Part shown: positions 37,814 through 48,774 of the stretch, piece after piece
How the letters are laid out: each line of letters starts with the position of its first letter
Position numbering within the stretch: position 1 is the stretch's first letter
DNA from: Siphonodentalium dalli
Taxonomy: Eukaryota > Mollusca > Scaphopoda > Gadilida > Siphonodentaliidae
Direction: 5' to 3'
NCBI GenBank assembly: GCA_032622095.1
Contig: CP136066.1
Coordinates: 195,226,816-195,290,815 of the forward strand
DNA: 64,000 nucleotides
Notes under the pieces: generated by a model
The model's input: only the letters and a program-made list of their open reading frames with translations
Told to the model about the DNA's origin: nothing
Databases searched by the model: none
Translations under genes and position numbers: made by a program

Positions 37814-38344
37814 CTAAAGAGAGCACAAATACATTAGAATTTATCATTGAAAACCAAATTAGATTAAAGGTACTCAATCCGATTCGATGGTCCCCATATC
37901 ATTAGATTCCTACAAAAACAACATATTTTTAAATGCCGCTTCAGTTATCAGAACGAAGAATTGCCCAAAAGTAAAACTAACCACAGTCAACTATATTATA
38001 AAATTGGCCAAAACTTATCAACATTTTGTTCAACGCAATTTTGCCGGTTTGTCGAATATCTGACACAAAAAAGCCACTTGATTTTAGTTTGATTTTAAGT
38101 TATCCATCTTAATCCGCAATCCGTTATTCATATTCAATTATTATTGTATACATGCACCCGTCATGCCAAACCTATTCTGTTTGAAATTACTTTTTATATT
38201 TGTTGTTATACTTATTATGTATATATTGTGGGGAGTGGAGGTCAATCTAAATTTTAAGAACTTGTTCTCCAATCCCATAATATATGTATATAAATATACT
38301 ATTAAATTATGTTTAAACCATATAACTATCTCTCATGTGCTTAC

Positions 38345-38599
38345 CTTTGTTGCACCCAGTAATGTTCTTATTGGCAATGTAACCAGTGTTACACAGACAG
38401 ACCATTCCGTCACACGAATAGGGGCTACACGAAGAGAATAGCGGACAGTCAGCATCAGATTTACATTGTGTATATAGCATGGGAAGTGTCGTAGTGGCCG
38501 GTCCCTTCTGTAATGCCGTATCTGATTGGATTGTTGTCTGTTCCATTTCTATAGGTTGGATAATGGTAGTAGCATCTATCCTGGTCCCATTACACGTCC
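38345..38599 (-). CDS. Exon 13: fused Ser/Thr segment plus EB/EGF-like module, unit 5
   Basis: A 255-nt phase 1-1 exon. It starts T-C-N-G-T-R-I, runs through a Thr-rich linker and continues without an intron into L-Y-T-Q-C-K-S-D-A-D-C-P-L-F-S-S-C and the rest of the 7-Cys module. In units 1-4 these two parts are separate exons. Donor gtaagc. The N-G-T sequon sits next to the first Cys. Confidence 0.87.
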
Positions 38600-39807
38600 C
38601 TGGTAAAATGATATCCATAATATATTTACATACTAAGTGTGATTATCACTAAATCCAGCATTCCGATTGGTCGGCGCCCACGTGACTAGTTGCAATTATT
38701 TCTCGGCGAACGCGCAACAGCTCATAACTGCAACCCCATAATTACATCGACGCGTCATCAAGTTCGGAAAGAAGAACGCGTAATGTTTTGGGCGCATTTG
38801 GACTCGCGCAGGATTGACTTAATAAACCATCGGGTTTCAATACAAAGAGCCTCGTTGTTCCTGTTAACTTTTCCCAAGGGTGCTATGGGAAATATTGGGC
38901 TGGTTTTGTCACGATACACTTTTCGATTTAAATACATTTACAAAAGTGGCTTTTTCGCTAAATGTATATAAATATAAGGATTAACTGTCATGTGGACTGT
39001 TTTTTATGGAGATGTAACCGTGAGGTAAGTGGTCATAACTTGTATGTAAAACCCTCGACAGTTAATCCTTATATAAGAATAATAAGAATGACGTTTCATC
39101 TCCAGATATTCGGTCTGTGTTAAGGCTTAACCAAAGCTGTCCAATATGGCCTCCAGGGATATGTTTATAAAATTGGTAGAAAAGTATAAAAAATGTCACA
39201 ATATTCGCAGAAAACAACTAGAAATACTATCATATGCAGTAAATAACACTGTACTGGTATCAGATTAATCAGGATTAATCCAGAGATTGTTCAATGTATG
39301 CCCACTGCCAGAAATAAATTGAATACAGTCATAGTCAGACAGAGCTGTGTGATACCTGGTTGTGACATTTCAAACACTCACTTCAAAAACATGAGAATAA
39401 AGTCACGTTCTGTGGAGTAATGTATGGATTTCTCGACAAAACATTTTTATAGAGATCTCCTAAATCAGGATTTACTTTTATTTATGGAAATTACTCAACT
39501 ACAAACGTTGTGCCTGCGCACAAAGTCGGATTTCGATTGGGAAGAATGTATCACATGTTCCAATTTATGTCACAGGTAAAGTGTTATTTACTGTATATAA
39601 TTCATATATAGTTGTTTTTAGCCACTTCTGTAAAGTTTGTGCCATTTTTCTTATATTTTAAAATATATCCAACTTGTTTTCGGAGTCCATATTGGAGTGG
39701 TTTGGTTAAACCTTAATGGACCAGCCACTGGACACTCGGAAACTAAATTGTCGAGCCCGAAAGGCGAGGCCATTTAGTTTCCGACTGTTCAGTCTCGAGT
39801 CCATTAA

Positions 39808-40210
39808 CCCTTTACCCAACAGAAGGGCCCTGTGCCAATGCATTCTCTTATATATGCGAGTCGACCATAGGTCGCCTCGCATATATAAGAGAATGCATTG
39901 GCTTAACACATTAAAATTTATAAAATTGTTAAAGAATGTAAGAAAAAATGGTTAAAAGTGTTAAAAAAAGACTTTTTTTTAGGCCAATGCATTCTCTTAT
40001 ATATGCGAGGCGACCTATGGTCGACTCGCATATATAAGAGAATGCATTGGCACAGGGTATAACTGTAACCATCACAATGTGGTCAAGGAGCCGGTTCCAA
40101 TGATATCCATATTTGTATGGTTTTATTGAGACAGACCGAAGATATTTTAGGCTGTTGAAGCTTTATTTGGCCGGTTTTGGCCGGTTTTGGCCGGTTTGTT
40201 GGGTAAAGGG
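39808..40210. mobile_element. piggyBac-type MITE, copy 2 (reversed)
   Basis: TTAA at 39804-39807 and 40211-40214, same ends as copy 1 but opposite orientation. Hairpins at 39835-39901 and 39984-40050. One more ggccggtttt repeat than copy 3. Confidence 0.85.
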
Positions 40211-41923
40211 TTAACTGACTTAAAACACATGTTTGAATTACTTTGAAATGTACTACGATTAACTATATTTTCATACCGATGAACTATTCTGATAAAGCTC
40301 GGGAAAACGAGACATAAAAGAAAGTTTTATGTATACACAACAGTCCTCGGCTGAGAACAAAACCACACCCAATTGAGACGAATCGTGTGAGTGGTGGTTG
40401 CACGTTGACTGTTCCATGATAACAATTGTGTAGGCCGGTCCAGTACAGCTTTGTTCGAAACTAAAAACGTCGATATACGTAAACATATAATAAAATATTT
40501 GTTTTTGCTGTAAATATCACGTCGTACATATATAATATATATAACATATACTGTCGACGCAATTATCTGTATTTTGAGCACGAATGCAGTAGTTTTTACT
40601 CACGAATTATCAAAGTAATATCGTTCTGCACAGAAGAGCAGTAACTCTATTATGATGACATGTTATGTTTGAATGTGATAAATACAACTGGTATGCAAAT
40701 TAGCATGCTGCCTTTTCTGACATGGAATTGTATTTCATGTGGTTTATAAACACTATGCAGATGTTTGTTATTGTGGGCTGGTGATAGAAGCGAATTATTT
40801 CTCGAATAGATGTCCCCCGTGCGAGTTTGTTGTGCATAAATTGTGAGTGATGACCATTCTAACTACGAATGTCGACGATAAAGCATAATATAAAGTGCCC
40901 TTAAAAATAGAAGGTCGATGCTGGTCGAGATAGAACAAAGGAGTTGGGTTTCAATAAGGGTTAATTGTCCAGTGAGAGGGAATTCAAATCTGGGTGAACC
41001 ACCAATCGATCTCTAATATACCGATCGGTCTAAAATAGTCAGATCAGTCTTTCGCCTACTGCATGCAGATGGGATAAGGTGAGTCACCCTAAACTGTTAT
41101 GTACATTATCCTTCAACAAATACCATCCAACAACAAACATTAATTCTTATTTCTTTTGAAAAGACATGGAATAATTATTTACTGAGTATATTCAACATAA
41201 ACATGTACACATCTTCAAACAACAATATTTCAATATATTTCAGGCAATTTAGAGGCTTAGATTATTGAACAAATAACGGAGATGTTTGAAGAAGTGTTTT
41301 AAAGAGCGTTCACCTAACCTCCAACAAACCCACCAATCGAATAGGAGTTTTTGACTTATGTTCGACCAAAGTTGATCACTTGTGGTATTGTAAATTATTT
41401 CATACAACTCTCCGTTATTTAGTCAAAGTACGTTTTATATATAGAGTTATCACCCGGATTAGCTCACGATACTTATTTCGGAATGTAATCGTAACCTCCT
41501 GTTACTGCGATTGAATATAAATCGCTATATGATGATTGTGATTGTAAGCTTTTAGGCATACATAACCGTTGTACCTTTCGGGGTTTCTCCGCATTATGTA
41601 AATATGTTGAAAGTAATTTTTGCGTGTCTGTGTTTGTCTGCCTGCATATTGTGTCCACATGTCGGTGTGTCTGTTTGCATGTCTGCATTTATGGCTGTCT
41701 GTGGGTAAGATTACTTAATTATTTGACTCAACTTGTATGCCATATCTTTGCGGCACGTGTGCAATTGTGTATGCATACTGTCATTTGTTTATATTCATGT
41801 GGGCTAAAATGTTCGCCATCGTTGATACTGTACATAACATATGTTGAAACTCTTCACTTATGGAGGACAATGAAGATATATATTTATTTATTTTATATTT
41901 TTTTTATTATAGAGCTTACTTAC

Positions 41924-42229
41924 ACAGATTGAAATCTCCTTTCCTGCAGTCGGTTGGTATGGTCGGGTCTGACCAGAACTCCTCCGTAGTTACCACCCTA
42001 TAGCCTGCGTCGCATTGGCAGATACCAGTCGCGTTGCACACCCCGGGGAAGACGCATTTTCTGGAGTCCAGACAGTTCTCGCCAATCAGATACTCGAACA
42101 TCAAGCGGCACCTACCGTCATCTGACGGGACGTACCATCCTGTACACTGACACGTCCCGCTGACACAGTCAGCGTAGTTTGACAGACATGCTGCTACCCC
42201 CGATCCACATGGCTCGCCGGTACGGGCAG
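41924..42229 (-). CDS. Exon 12: 12-Cys double EB/EGF-like module, unit 4
   Basis: A 306-nt phase 1-1 exon opening A-A-R-T-G-E-P-C-G-S-G. One residue longer than most of its class because of an insertion in the second half (G-V-C-N-A-T-G-I-C-Q-C), which adds an NAT sequon. Donor gtaagt. From this exon toward the mucin exon all copies share the A-A-R-x-G-E-P-C opening. Confidence 0.87.
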
Positions 42230-42891
42230 CTGGAAAGTTAGAATGCAAGTACATAAGAATACCAATATTTAATGCATTGTGTTTAACATAATTGATGATA
42301 TATAATATCTTTTTATCGCTATGATCATCGCCATCGTCATTGGATATCAACTAATATTCACTGATAAACCCGTTTGCGATTTCGTTCTAACCCTAGTTCC
42401 GCCTAGATCACGATTTGCAATAAACAACTCCAAAGTTGTTTTATTATCTCCTGCCAGTGAGTACAATACATGTAAGTCCATATATAAGTTTATATAATTT
42501 ATATTTGTAGACGCACTTGATATGCTCACTATAAAACAAAGCTGGCTAACAACGCTTGTGGGGATGCATACCGGATGAATTTGCCCTTGTTGCGAACTTT
42601 CGATCCTGTACATCACACAGGATTACACAGGATGACAATATGAACCTATTTGTAGGTCGAAAAAGGTTCAACTTGAACTTATTTGAAAAGGAAATAAGTC
42701 CAATATGGCACTATTTGATAAATCGGTACAGTGGTAATGTGTTTTACTGTGGCCCGCCCCATTCAACGGACTAAAGAGTATACGTTCACTCTGGCTCATT
42801 TCAGAATCAAATAAGTCCAATATGAACCTACATGTATATGAATATTTAGGTTCAATATGATCCTATTTGCACGAAAATATGTATATCGTAC

Positions 42892-43032
42892 CTTTGTCGC
42901 AGCCAGTTCGATCACTGTTCGCCATGAAACCGACATCGCAGAGACACAAGAAGCCGTCACATGAATGAGGCCTACACCCAGAATTCGCCGGACACTGACT
43001 ATCATCTGTACAGCTTGTGTATAACTTCTTGC
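42892..43032 (-). CDS. Exon 11: EB/EGF-like 7-Cys module, unit 4
   Basis: A 141-nt phase 1-1 exon bounded by ttgctag and gtacga. Its sequence includes C-T-D-D-S-Q-C-P-A-N-S-G-C and C-D-G-F-L-C-L-C-D-V-G. It is the last unit in which this module has its own exon. A 21-bp satellite occupies the intron immediately upstream. Confidence 0.85.
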
Positions 43033-43119
43033 CTAGCAAAATGGGAATGAGTTCAAATTTTGGAAGTTTTTGAAGCAAACTGCTCGATGTATAAGCTGTT
43101 CAAAGAATCCAACTATATG

Positions 43120-43413
43120 CATGAATAATCCTACTCTATGCATGAATAATCCTACTATGTACATGAATAATCCTATTCTGTGCATGAATAATCCTACTCT
43201 GTGCATGAATAATCCTACTCTGTGCATGAATAATCATACTCTGTACATGAATAATCCTACTCTGTGCATGAATAATCCTACTCTGTGCATGAATAATCCT
43301 ATTCTGTGCATGAATAATCCTACTCTGTGCATGAATAATCCTACTCTGTGCATGAATAATCCTACTCTGTGCATGAATAATCCTACTCTGTGCATGAATA
43401 ATCCTACTCTGTG
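43120..43413. repeat. 21-bp satellite in intron 10
   Basis: Fourteen contiguous units of catgaataatcctactctgtg with few substitutions and partial units at both ends. 21 is a multiple of 3, so it reads through in several frames on both strands, but it sits in the intron just upstream of exon 11 and joins to no splice site. Confidence 0.9.
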
Positions 43414-43458
43414 CATGCATAACGAAAATCCTAACAATATTTGCCTTGACCTTGTAAA

Positions 43459-43524
43459 CCATTGCATTCTCTTATATGTGCGATGCTCAATATGGGAGAC
43501 TCGCATATATACAAGAATGCACTG
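43459..43524. repeat. Degenerate 67-bp hairpin, isolated copy
   Basis: ccattgcattctcttatatg and catatatacaagaatgcact keep the arm pattern with substitutions, followed by gacacagg as in the other copies. No TTAA-type ends surround it. A similar isolated copy is at 13567-13628. Confidence 0.6.
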
Positions 43525-43823
43525 ACACAGGATATTTAATACTACACCAACGCAGCTCCCGTCATGAACATTAACGTATTAATAAATGGCTGTTCGCCGA
43601 TGGATAGTTACTTGATTCGTATAAGTAGATTTTCTGCAATTAATCCATTATATCTACCAATTATTTAATTGGAATCATCGATAATGGGTTTCTGTCTTCC
43701 TTCAACTTATAATATATTGCAATAGTTGAAGAATTAAACCAATGCATATCCAAATGCATACCTTTACAATTGGATGGAAAGCACTATTCAAGAAGAAAAG
43801 GGATAAAAAACAATCGCACTCAC

Positions 43824-43994
43824 TGGATGATGTCCCATCGACTGGTTGGATAATCATGGATGACGTCAATTGCTCATTCACCGTTGCTGGGGTGGTTTCC
43901 GCTATAAAGCTCGGAGTTGTTTCGATAGTGCGATCACTGGGTGCGATATTAGTCACCGCATCAACCGAAGAGATGTTCTTGCCATCGCAAATCC
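43824..43994 (-). CDS. Exon 10: Ser/Thr-rich segment, unit 4
   Basis: A 171-nt phase 1-1 exon starting I-C-D-G-K-N-I-S, so the usual C-N-G is C-D-G here, followed by Thr/Ser/Pro-rich sequence such as E-T-T-P-A-T-V-N-E. The donor gtgagt leaves A as the split base, giving Ser at the junction with exon 11. It contains no Cys other than that in C-D-G. Confidence 0.82.
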
Positions 43995-45129
43995 CTGTAA
44001 AAAAGAATATTAAAAACATTCAACCATGTTGTGAAAAGGGTCAATGTTATATAGGGGATCTCTACTGAATCGCAATTATATGCGATATCTATTAACGGAG
44101 TGCCCTAAATTTTAATGGAATCGAATTTAGTAGACGAGGTTAATAAATTTCGTATAGATTTGCGACTCACTTCAGATCATTTTTTTTATCAAATAACCAG
44201 AGTTTAGCAAGGAAAACGATCTCGAAACGGCTGGGCCAAAAACACAATAATATTGATTTCCTTATCACAAAAAAATAGGAAGTAAAGATACCTTCAAGAG
44301 AAAATATAGAATAATTTTAAATGTGTCTTTTCCTGTTGACAAAAATTGTTCAACAACCCTTATCAAACATGTTTATCTCACAGTCAACACTAGTTAACCC
44401 AACACAAATCGAATATCATACTTTGATTCTAATTAACATAATAATATTGATCGATATCATTTCACTAAGCTCTTGCGACACTGCGCGTGCCGACAATACA
44501 CGTTTATCTCACACAAAAATATGAGGCCGTGTTTCAGGCTAATCATGTGATAAATATATATACGCATGATTGCATATATAGTACGTTACTGTGGCCTATA
44601 TAGCTCAACGGAACCAAGTTGTTTTCATATCACAAACACCTAACAGTTAAGCTGAGTCTTGGCAGCAGTACATATATGACTGTTATTGTTGTGTCTGGTC
44701 CCGTGGTGCTAATGTGGTAATGATTTAAGACTTTTTATCTTAATAATAGTATGAAAACGTATTTTTTTTAGATATCTTTTGAGCATGTCACTTACAATTA
44801 GCCAAACATGACTAAAATGAAAATAACATGTATAATTTCTTTGATTTTTCCATCGACACAAACCGCTTTAGCTCAAGTGACCTGCTTGTTATTCAAAGCA
44901 GATTTTGACTCGACGCAGGGTAAAAATTTATCCAATATTAATTTACGGGTACAACAAATTGCCCAACGCAGTAGGGAAATTAATATGAGGTAAATTCTTA
45001 CCATGCGTTGAGTAAAAACATTGTCCAACATTGTGTAATATTTACCCAACGTTCGCGTGGTGCTATATTCACCATTGTGTTGGTTCAAATTTTACCTAAC
45101 GCGATTTTGAGTGTACACGTGTATTACTA

Positions 45130-45654
45130 GATCATGCCATGAATCTCTACTATGGCTACCACCCGTAGAGATCATATTCCACCAGTACAAAACCTGGGAA
45201 CTTTTTGAAGTTTTGACAGGGAACCTTATATAATCGAAAAAATAACAAATGGAATATATTTCTTTGTTATTATCTCTTTCTTAATAATCATGATAATGTA
45301 CTTCACTGGAGGTGAAGATCCCAACTCGAAATTTCACGATTTAAGTGACTTTGTGAGCGATTTTGCTTTGCGTTTCTTACAATTATGGAACTTTTCCTGG
45401 GTAATTAATTCAATATTTATTGCTATATTGGCTCACAAAAGTCACAGAAAAACATGCAATGTCGAGTTGGGACCTTCACACATAGTGAAGTACATTATTA
45501 AGGAACAGATAATCACTAAGAAATATATTCCCCGTGTTATTATTTGTTTGACTTTATAAGGTTCCCTGTCAAAACTTCAAAAAGTTCCCAGGTTTTGTAC
45601 TGGTAGAATGTGATCACTACGGGCGTTAGCCAGAGTAGAGATTCATGGCATGAT
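45130..45654. mobile_element. Foldback MITE, GATCATGCC family, copy 3
   Basis: Same ends and inner arms as the copy at 12960-13472, 525 bp. Ends 17 bp from exon 9. Confidence 0.75.
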
Positions 45655-45670
45655 ATAGTGTATTACTTAC

Positions 45671-45973
45671 ATAGGTTGAAGTCCTGTTTCCTGCAATCTG
45701 TCGGCATAGTCGGGTCTGCCCAGAACTCATCATTGGTAACAAAACGATATCCATCCGGGCATTTACAAACTCCGAACTCACAAGCTCCGGGGTATATACA
45801 TATAGCGAAGTCCACGCATAACTCTCCGATCAGGTGCTCAAACATGAGGCGACATCTACCGTCATCGGAACGCACGTAAAATCCCGAACAGCGACACACC
45901 CCCTCCGTACACTCGGCGTAGTTCGAAAGGCACGTGGCTATGCCCGGCCCACAAGCCTCACCCTCCCGCGCGG
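45671..45973 (-). CDS. Exon 9: 12-Cys double EB/EGF-like module, unit 3
   Basis: A 303-nt phase 1-1 exon opening A-R-E-G-E-A-C-G-P-G and containing S-D-D-G-R-C-R-L-M-F-E-H-L-I-G-E. Twelve Cys sit at class spacing. It ends D-C-R-K-Q-D-F-N-L with donor gtaagt. It is flanked closely by two mobile elements: a foldback element ends at 45654, only 17 bp beyond the donor side, and a piggyBac-type MITE begins 30 bp upstream of the acceptor. Confidence 0.87.
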
Positions 45974-46002
45974 CTATTGGTGAGAAATTGTGTGTTGTTT
46001 AA

Positions 46003-46338
46003 CCCTTTACCCAACAGAACGGCCCTGTGCCAATGCATTCTCTTATATATACGAGTCGACCATAGGTCGCCTCGCATATATAAGAGAATCCATTGGCTTA
46101 ACACATTAAAAAAAATTTAGGCCAATGCATTCTCTTATATATGCGAGGCGACCTATGGTCGACTCGCATATATAAGAGAATGCATTGGCACAGGGCATAA
46201 CTGTAAATATCACAATGTGGTCAAGGAGCCGATTCCAATGATATCCATATTTGTATGGTTCTATTAAGACAGACCGAAGATATTTTAGGCTGTTGAAACT
46301 TTATTTGGCCGGTTTTGGCCGGTTTGTTGGGTAAAGGG
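46003..46338. mobile_element. piggyBac-type MITE, copy 3
   Basis: TTAA at 45999-46002 and 46339-46342. Hairpins at 46030-46096 and 46122-46188, with the spacer between them shortened. 336 bp. Confidence 0.85.
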
Positions 46339-46899
46339 TTAACTGGGTTTTAGAATAACATCAGCCATCGACAGTGACGTCGGTATCCGTTGGTGGTGTC
46401 AACCTTAGAATTTCAGACTTAAACCCCATGAACCAAACCCAATTTCTGTAGTTGGGGAAACTCCATTCGCACCCACCTCTTTGTGTTGGATTTCCAACAG
46501 GTATCTTAATATTTTCAACTGTTTGGAGTTTACAGTATGACACACCCATATGAAGGTGAGGAAATAATCAACTTAAATTTAGAACGTACAAATCTAGTTT
46601 GTTCTGTAAATATATAAAGATGTTCTGTTAATTCATTGTGGTAGTGCATGCAAATTAAAAAAAACGTGTTCATCTCGTTTTGTATGTCTTTATGTTCTTT
46701 AAACACTTCTTTAAATATCAGCGTTATATAATCAATATTAATCATCGATTAATCCAAAGATCAATCTTATTATATCTTGATTTAATATAGTGATCATCCA
46801 CGTGTGTCCCTTGTGGTTGAGATTGTATATTAAACAGTATCTAACACCCATCCGATTCAGTATTTATTTATATGTAATGAATGACCTGGTAGACGTATA

Positions 46900-47045
46900 C
46901 AGTAATGCCCTAAACAATCGACTCCTTAGCCACAGCAGAATTATGGGTAATTTTTCAGGATTTAGTCGGAAATATGGCTCGTTGCCATTCATCGGAAAGC
47001 TCTCATTGAGAGTGGTTAAGGAATCGATTATTTAGGGCATTACTG
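46900..47045. mobile_element. Mariner-like MITE beside exon 8
   Basis: TA dinucleotides on both sides, ends CAGTAATGCCCTAAA and TTTAGGGCATTACTG, with further inner complementarity (caatcgactcctta and taaggaatcgatta). 146 bp. TA duplication is typical of the Tc1/mariner superfamily. It ends 41 bp after the exon 8 donor. Confidence 0.7.
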
Positions 47046-47086
47046 TATAGCAACGAAAAGGTTCTTAAATGTCTATCAACACGAAC

Positions 47087-47227
47087 CTCTGTTACAACTT
47101 TGGAAATCTGTGCTGGATATGTAGTTCTCATCGCAGATACAGACCATGCCGTCGCATCCGTGAGGCTTGCATGAGGCACGCCGTGGGCAATCAGAGTCCG
47201 AAGTGCAGCGCCCCGAAATCATTGTCA
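47087..47227 (-). CDS. Exon 8: EB/EGF-like 7-Cys module, unit 3, with weak donor and duplicated acceptors
   Basis: A 141-nt exon with the class pattern (C-T-S-D-S-D-C-P-R-R-A-S-C, C-D-G-M-V-C-I-C). The acceptor tgcag precedes 47227. The donor reads gttcgt, the only one of 22 that departs this far from gtaagt/gtgagt. The first about 23 exon bases plus the acceptor and adjacent intron are copied at least seven more times upstream as a 67-bp satellite (to 48120). Splicing of this exon may therefore be inefficient or regulated; that is inference. Confidence 0.78.
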
Positions 47228-48120
47228 CTGCAAAATTATTAATCATTTCAATACTAAACACTCATTAAAGAGCAGCGCCCCAAAATCATTGTCACTGCAA
47301 AATTATTAATCATTTCAATACTAAACACTCATTAAAGAGCAGCGCCCCGAAATCATTGTCACTGCAAAATTATTAATCATTTCAATACTAAACACTCATT
47401 AAAGAGCAGCGCCCCGAAATCATTGTCACTGCAAAATTATTAATCATTTCAATACTAAACACTCATTAAAGAGCAGCGCCCCGAAATCATTGTCACTGCA
47501 AAATTATTAATCATTTCAATACTAAACACTCATTAAAGAGCAGCGCCCCGAAATCATAGTTACTGCAAAATGATTAAACATTTCAATACTAAACACTCAT
47601 TAACCCTTTACCCAACAAACCGGCCAAAACCGGCCAAATAAAGCTTCAACAGCCTAAAATATCTTCGGTCTGTCTCAATAGAACCAATCAAATATGGATA
47701 TCATTGGAACCGGCTCCTTGACCACATTGTGATAGTTACAGTTATGCCCTGTGCCAATGCATTCTCTTATATATGCGAGTCGACCATAGGTCGCCTCGCA
47801 TATATAAGAGAATGCATTGGCCTAAAAAAAATCTTTTTTAACATTTTTTCTTACATTCTTTAACAATTTTATAATTTTTAATGTGTTAAGCCAATGCATT
47901 CTCTTATATATGCGAGGCGACCTATGGTCGACTCGCATATATAAGAGAATGCATTGGCACAGGGCCCTCCTGTTGGGTAAAGGGTTAAAGAGCAGCGCCC
48001 CGAAATCATAGTCACTGCAAAATTATTAATCATTTCAATACTAAACACTCATTAAAGAGCAGCGCCCCGAAATCATAGTCACTGCAAAATTATTAATCAT
48101 TTCAATACTAAACACTCATT
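47205..48120. repeat. 67-bp satellite derived from the exon 8 acceptor, interrupted by a MITE
   Basis: Eight units of 67 bp: six before and two after an inserted element. Each unit contains a minus-strand branch-like A-rich region, ttttgcag, and the first about 23 bases of exon 8. The first unit overlaps the real exon start at 47227. Confidence 0.92.
47604..47984. mobile_element. piggyBac-type MITE, copy 4, inserted in the 67-bp satellite
   Basis: Ends CCCTTTACCCAACA and TGTTGGGTAAAGGG flanked by TTAA (47600-47603 and 47985-47988). Uninterrupted satellite units read cactcattaaagagc here, with one TTAA, so the empty site is present in the same array. Hairpins at 47754-47820 and 47891-47957. 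Confidence 0.92.
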
Positions 48121-48332
48121 GATTATTAGTTATCCCATATAGGCAATGTTCAGATAATATGTTCAACAAACATAGGTCGTTTTACTTATTATTTGAACAT
48201 TTCCCTCAATAAATAGGACCACTTCTGTACTTGTATTAGCTGTTGTCTGCTTATACTAGTATCACCCGGACATCCCTTCAATTTGCAGGGCTTCAAATGT
48301 AAAATACATCATGCCAATGTGCACCAATTTAA

Positions 48333-48774
48333 TAAAGGCCCACTTAATTTTTGAACCACAAGATCACATTATATACAACATATTCCATATTATATACCAT
48401 TTGAAAGAGGAAGCTCCAAAACATTGTATTATCAACTGATCCGGTCGAATAAACTGGGAACATATTGTTTTTGTCGAGGTACAAAGGTGTGTTCTGTGAA
48501 TAATTTTGATCCAGACGTGCTATAAAGTATATTATTCTCAATGGAAGGGGAATAACTATATCTCTTAGTTTGAATTCTGATGCATTCTGGGCTGACAAGG
48601 GGGGTCTTGGAATGAATCTGAGAATCTCTATCACTTGGTGGACACTCCAAGGCCACAGCTGTTCCATGTTCTGGTGGAATATATATATGTTTGGTTCCTT
48701 TTCCAAATGTTATATAATATGGGATATGTTGTGTATAATGTAATCTGGTCATTCGAAAATTAAGTGGGCCTTTA
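48333..48774. mobile_element. MITE-like element with AAAGGCCCAC ends
   Basis: taaaggcccacttaattttt on the left and aaaattaagtgggccttta on the right, with inner partial complementarity. No clear target duplication or coding content. Confidence 0.55.

Larger units (their letters stand above)
29146..41923. other. Introns between exons 12 and 21 (outside the exons listed)
   Basis: Between the eight exons of units 5-8 I see only intronic DNA: no further module, no reverse-strand gene and no RNA gene. Recognisable content is the GCGC-rich dispersed repeat (32870-33075), the GATCATGCC foldback (33597-33995), a dispersed repeat pair (34728-35135 and 37870-38140), TTAA MITEs (36121-36512 and 39808-40210) and a foldback at 39712-39803 into whose edge the second MITE inserted. 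Confidence 0.6.

Noticed and set aside
43070-43525. Plus- and minus-strand peptides of the M-N-N-P-T-L-C type
   Set aside because: Product of the 21-bp satellite inside an intron; no splice sites, no start context, all frames equally open.
48344-48752. Overlapping minus-strand frames of about 110 codons
   Set aside because: They lie inside an inverted-repeat MITE and overlap each other in different frames, so chance is the better explanation.
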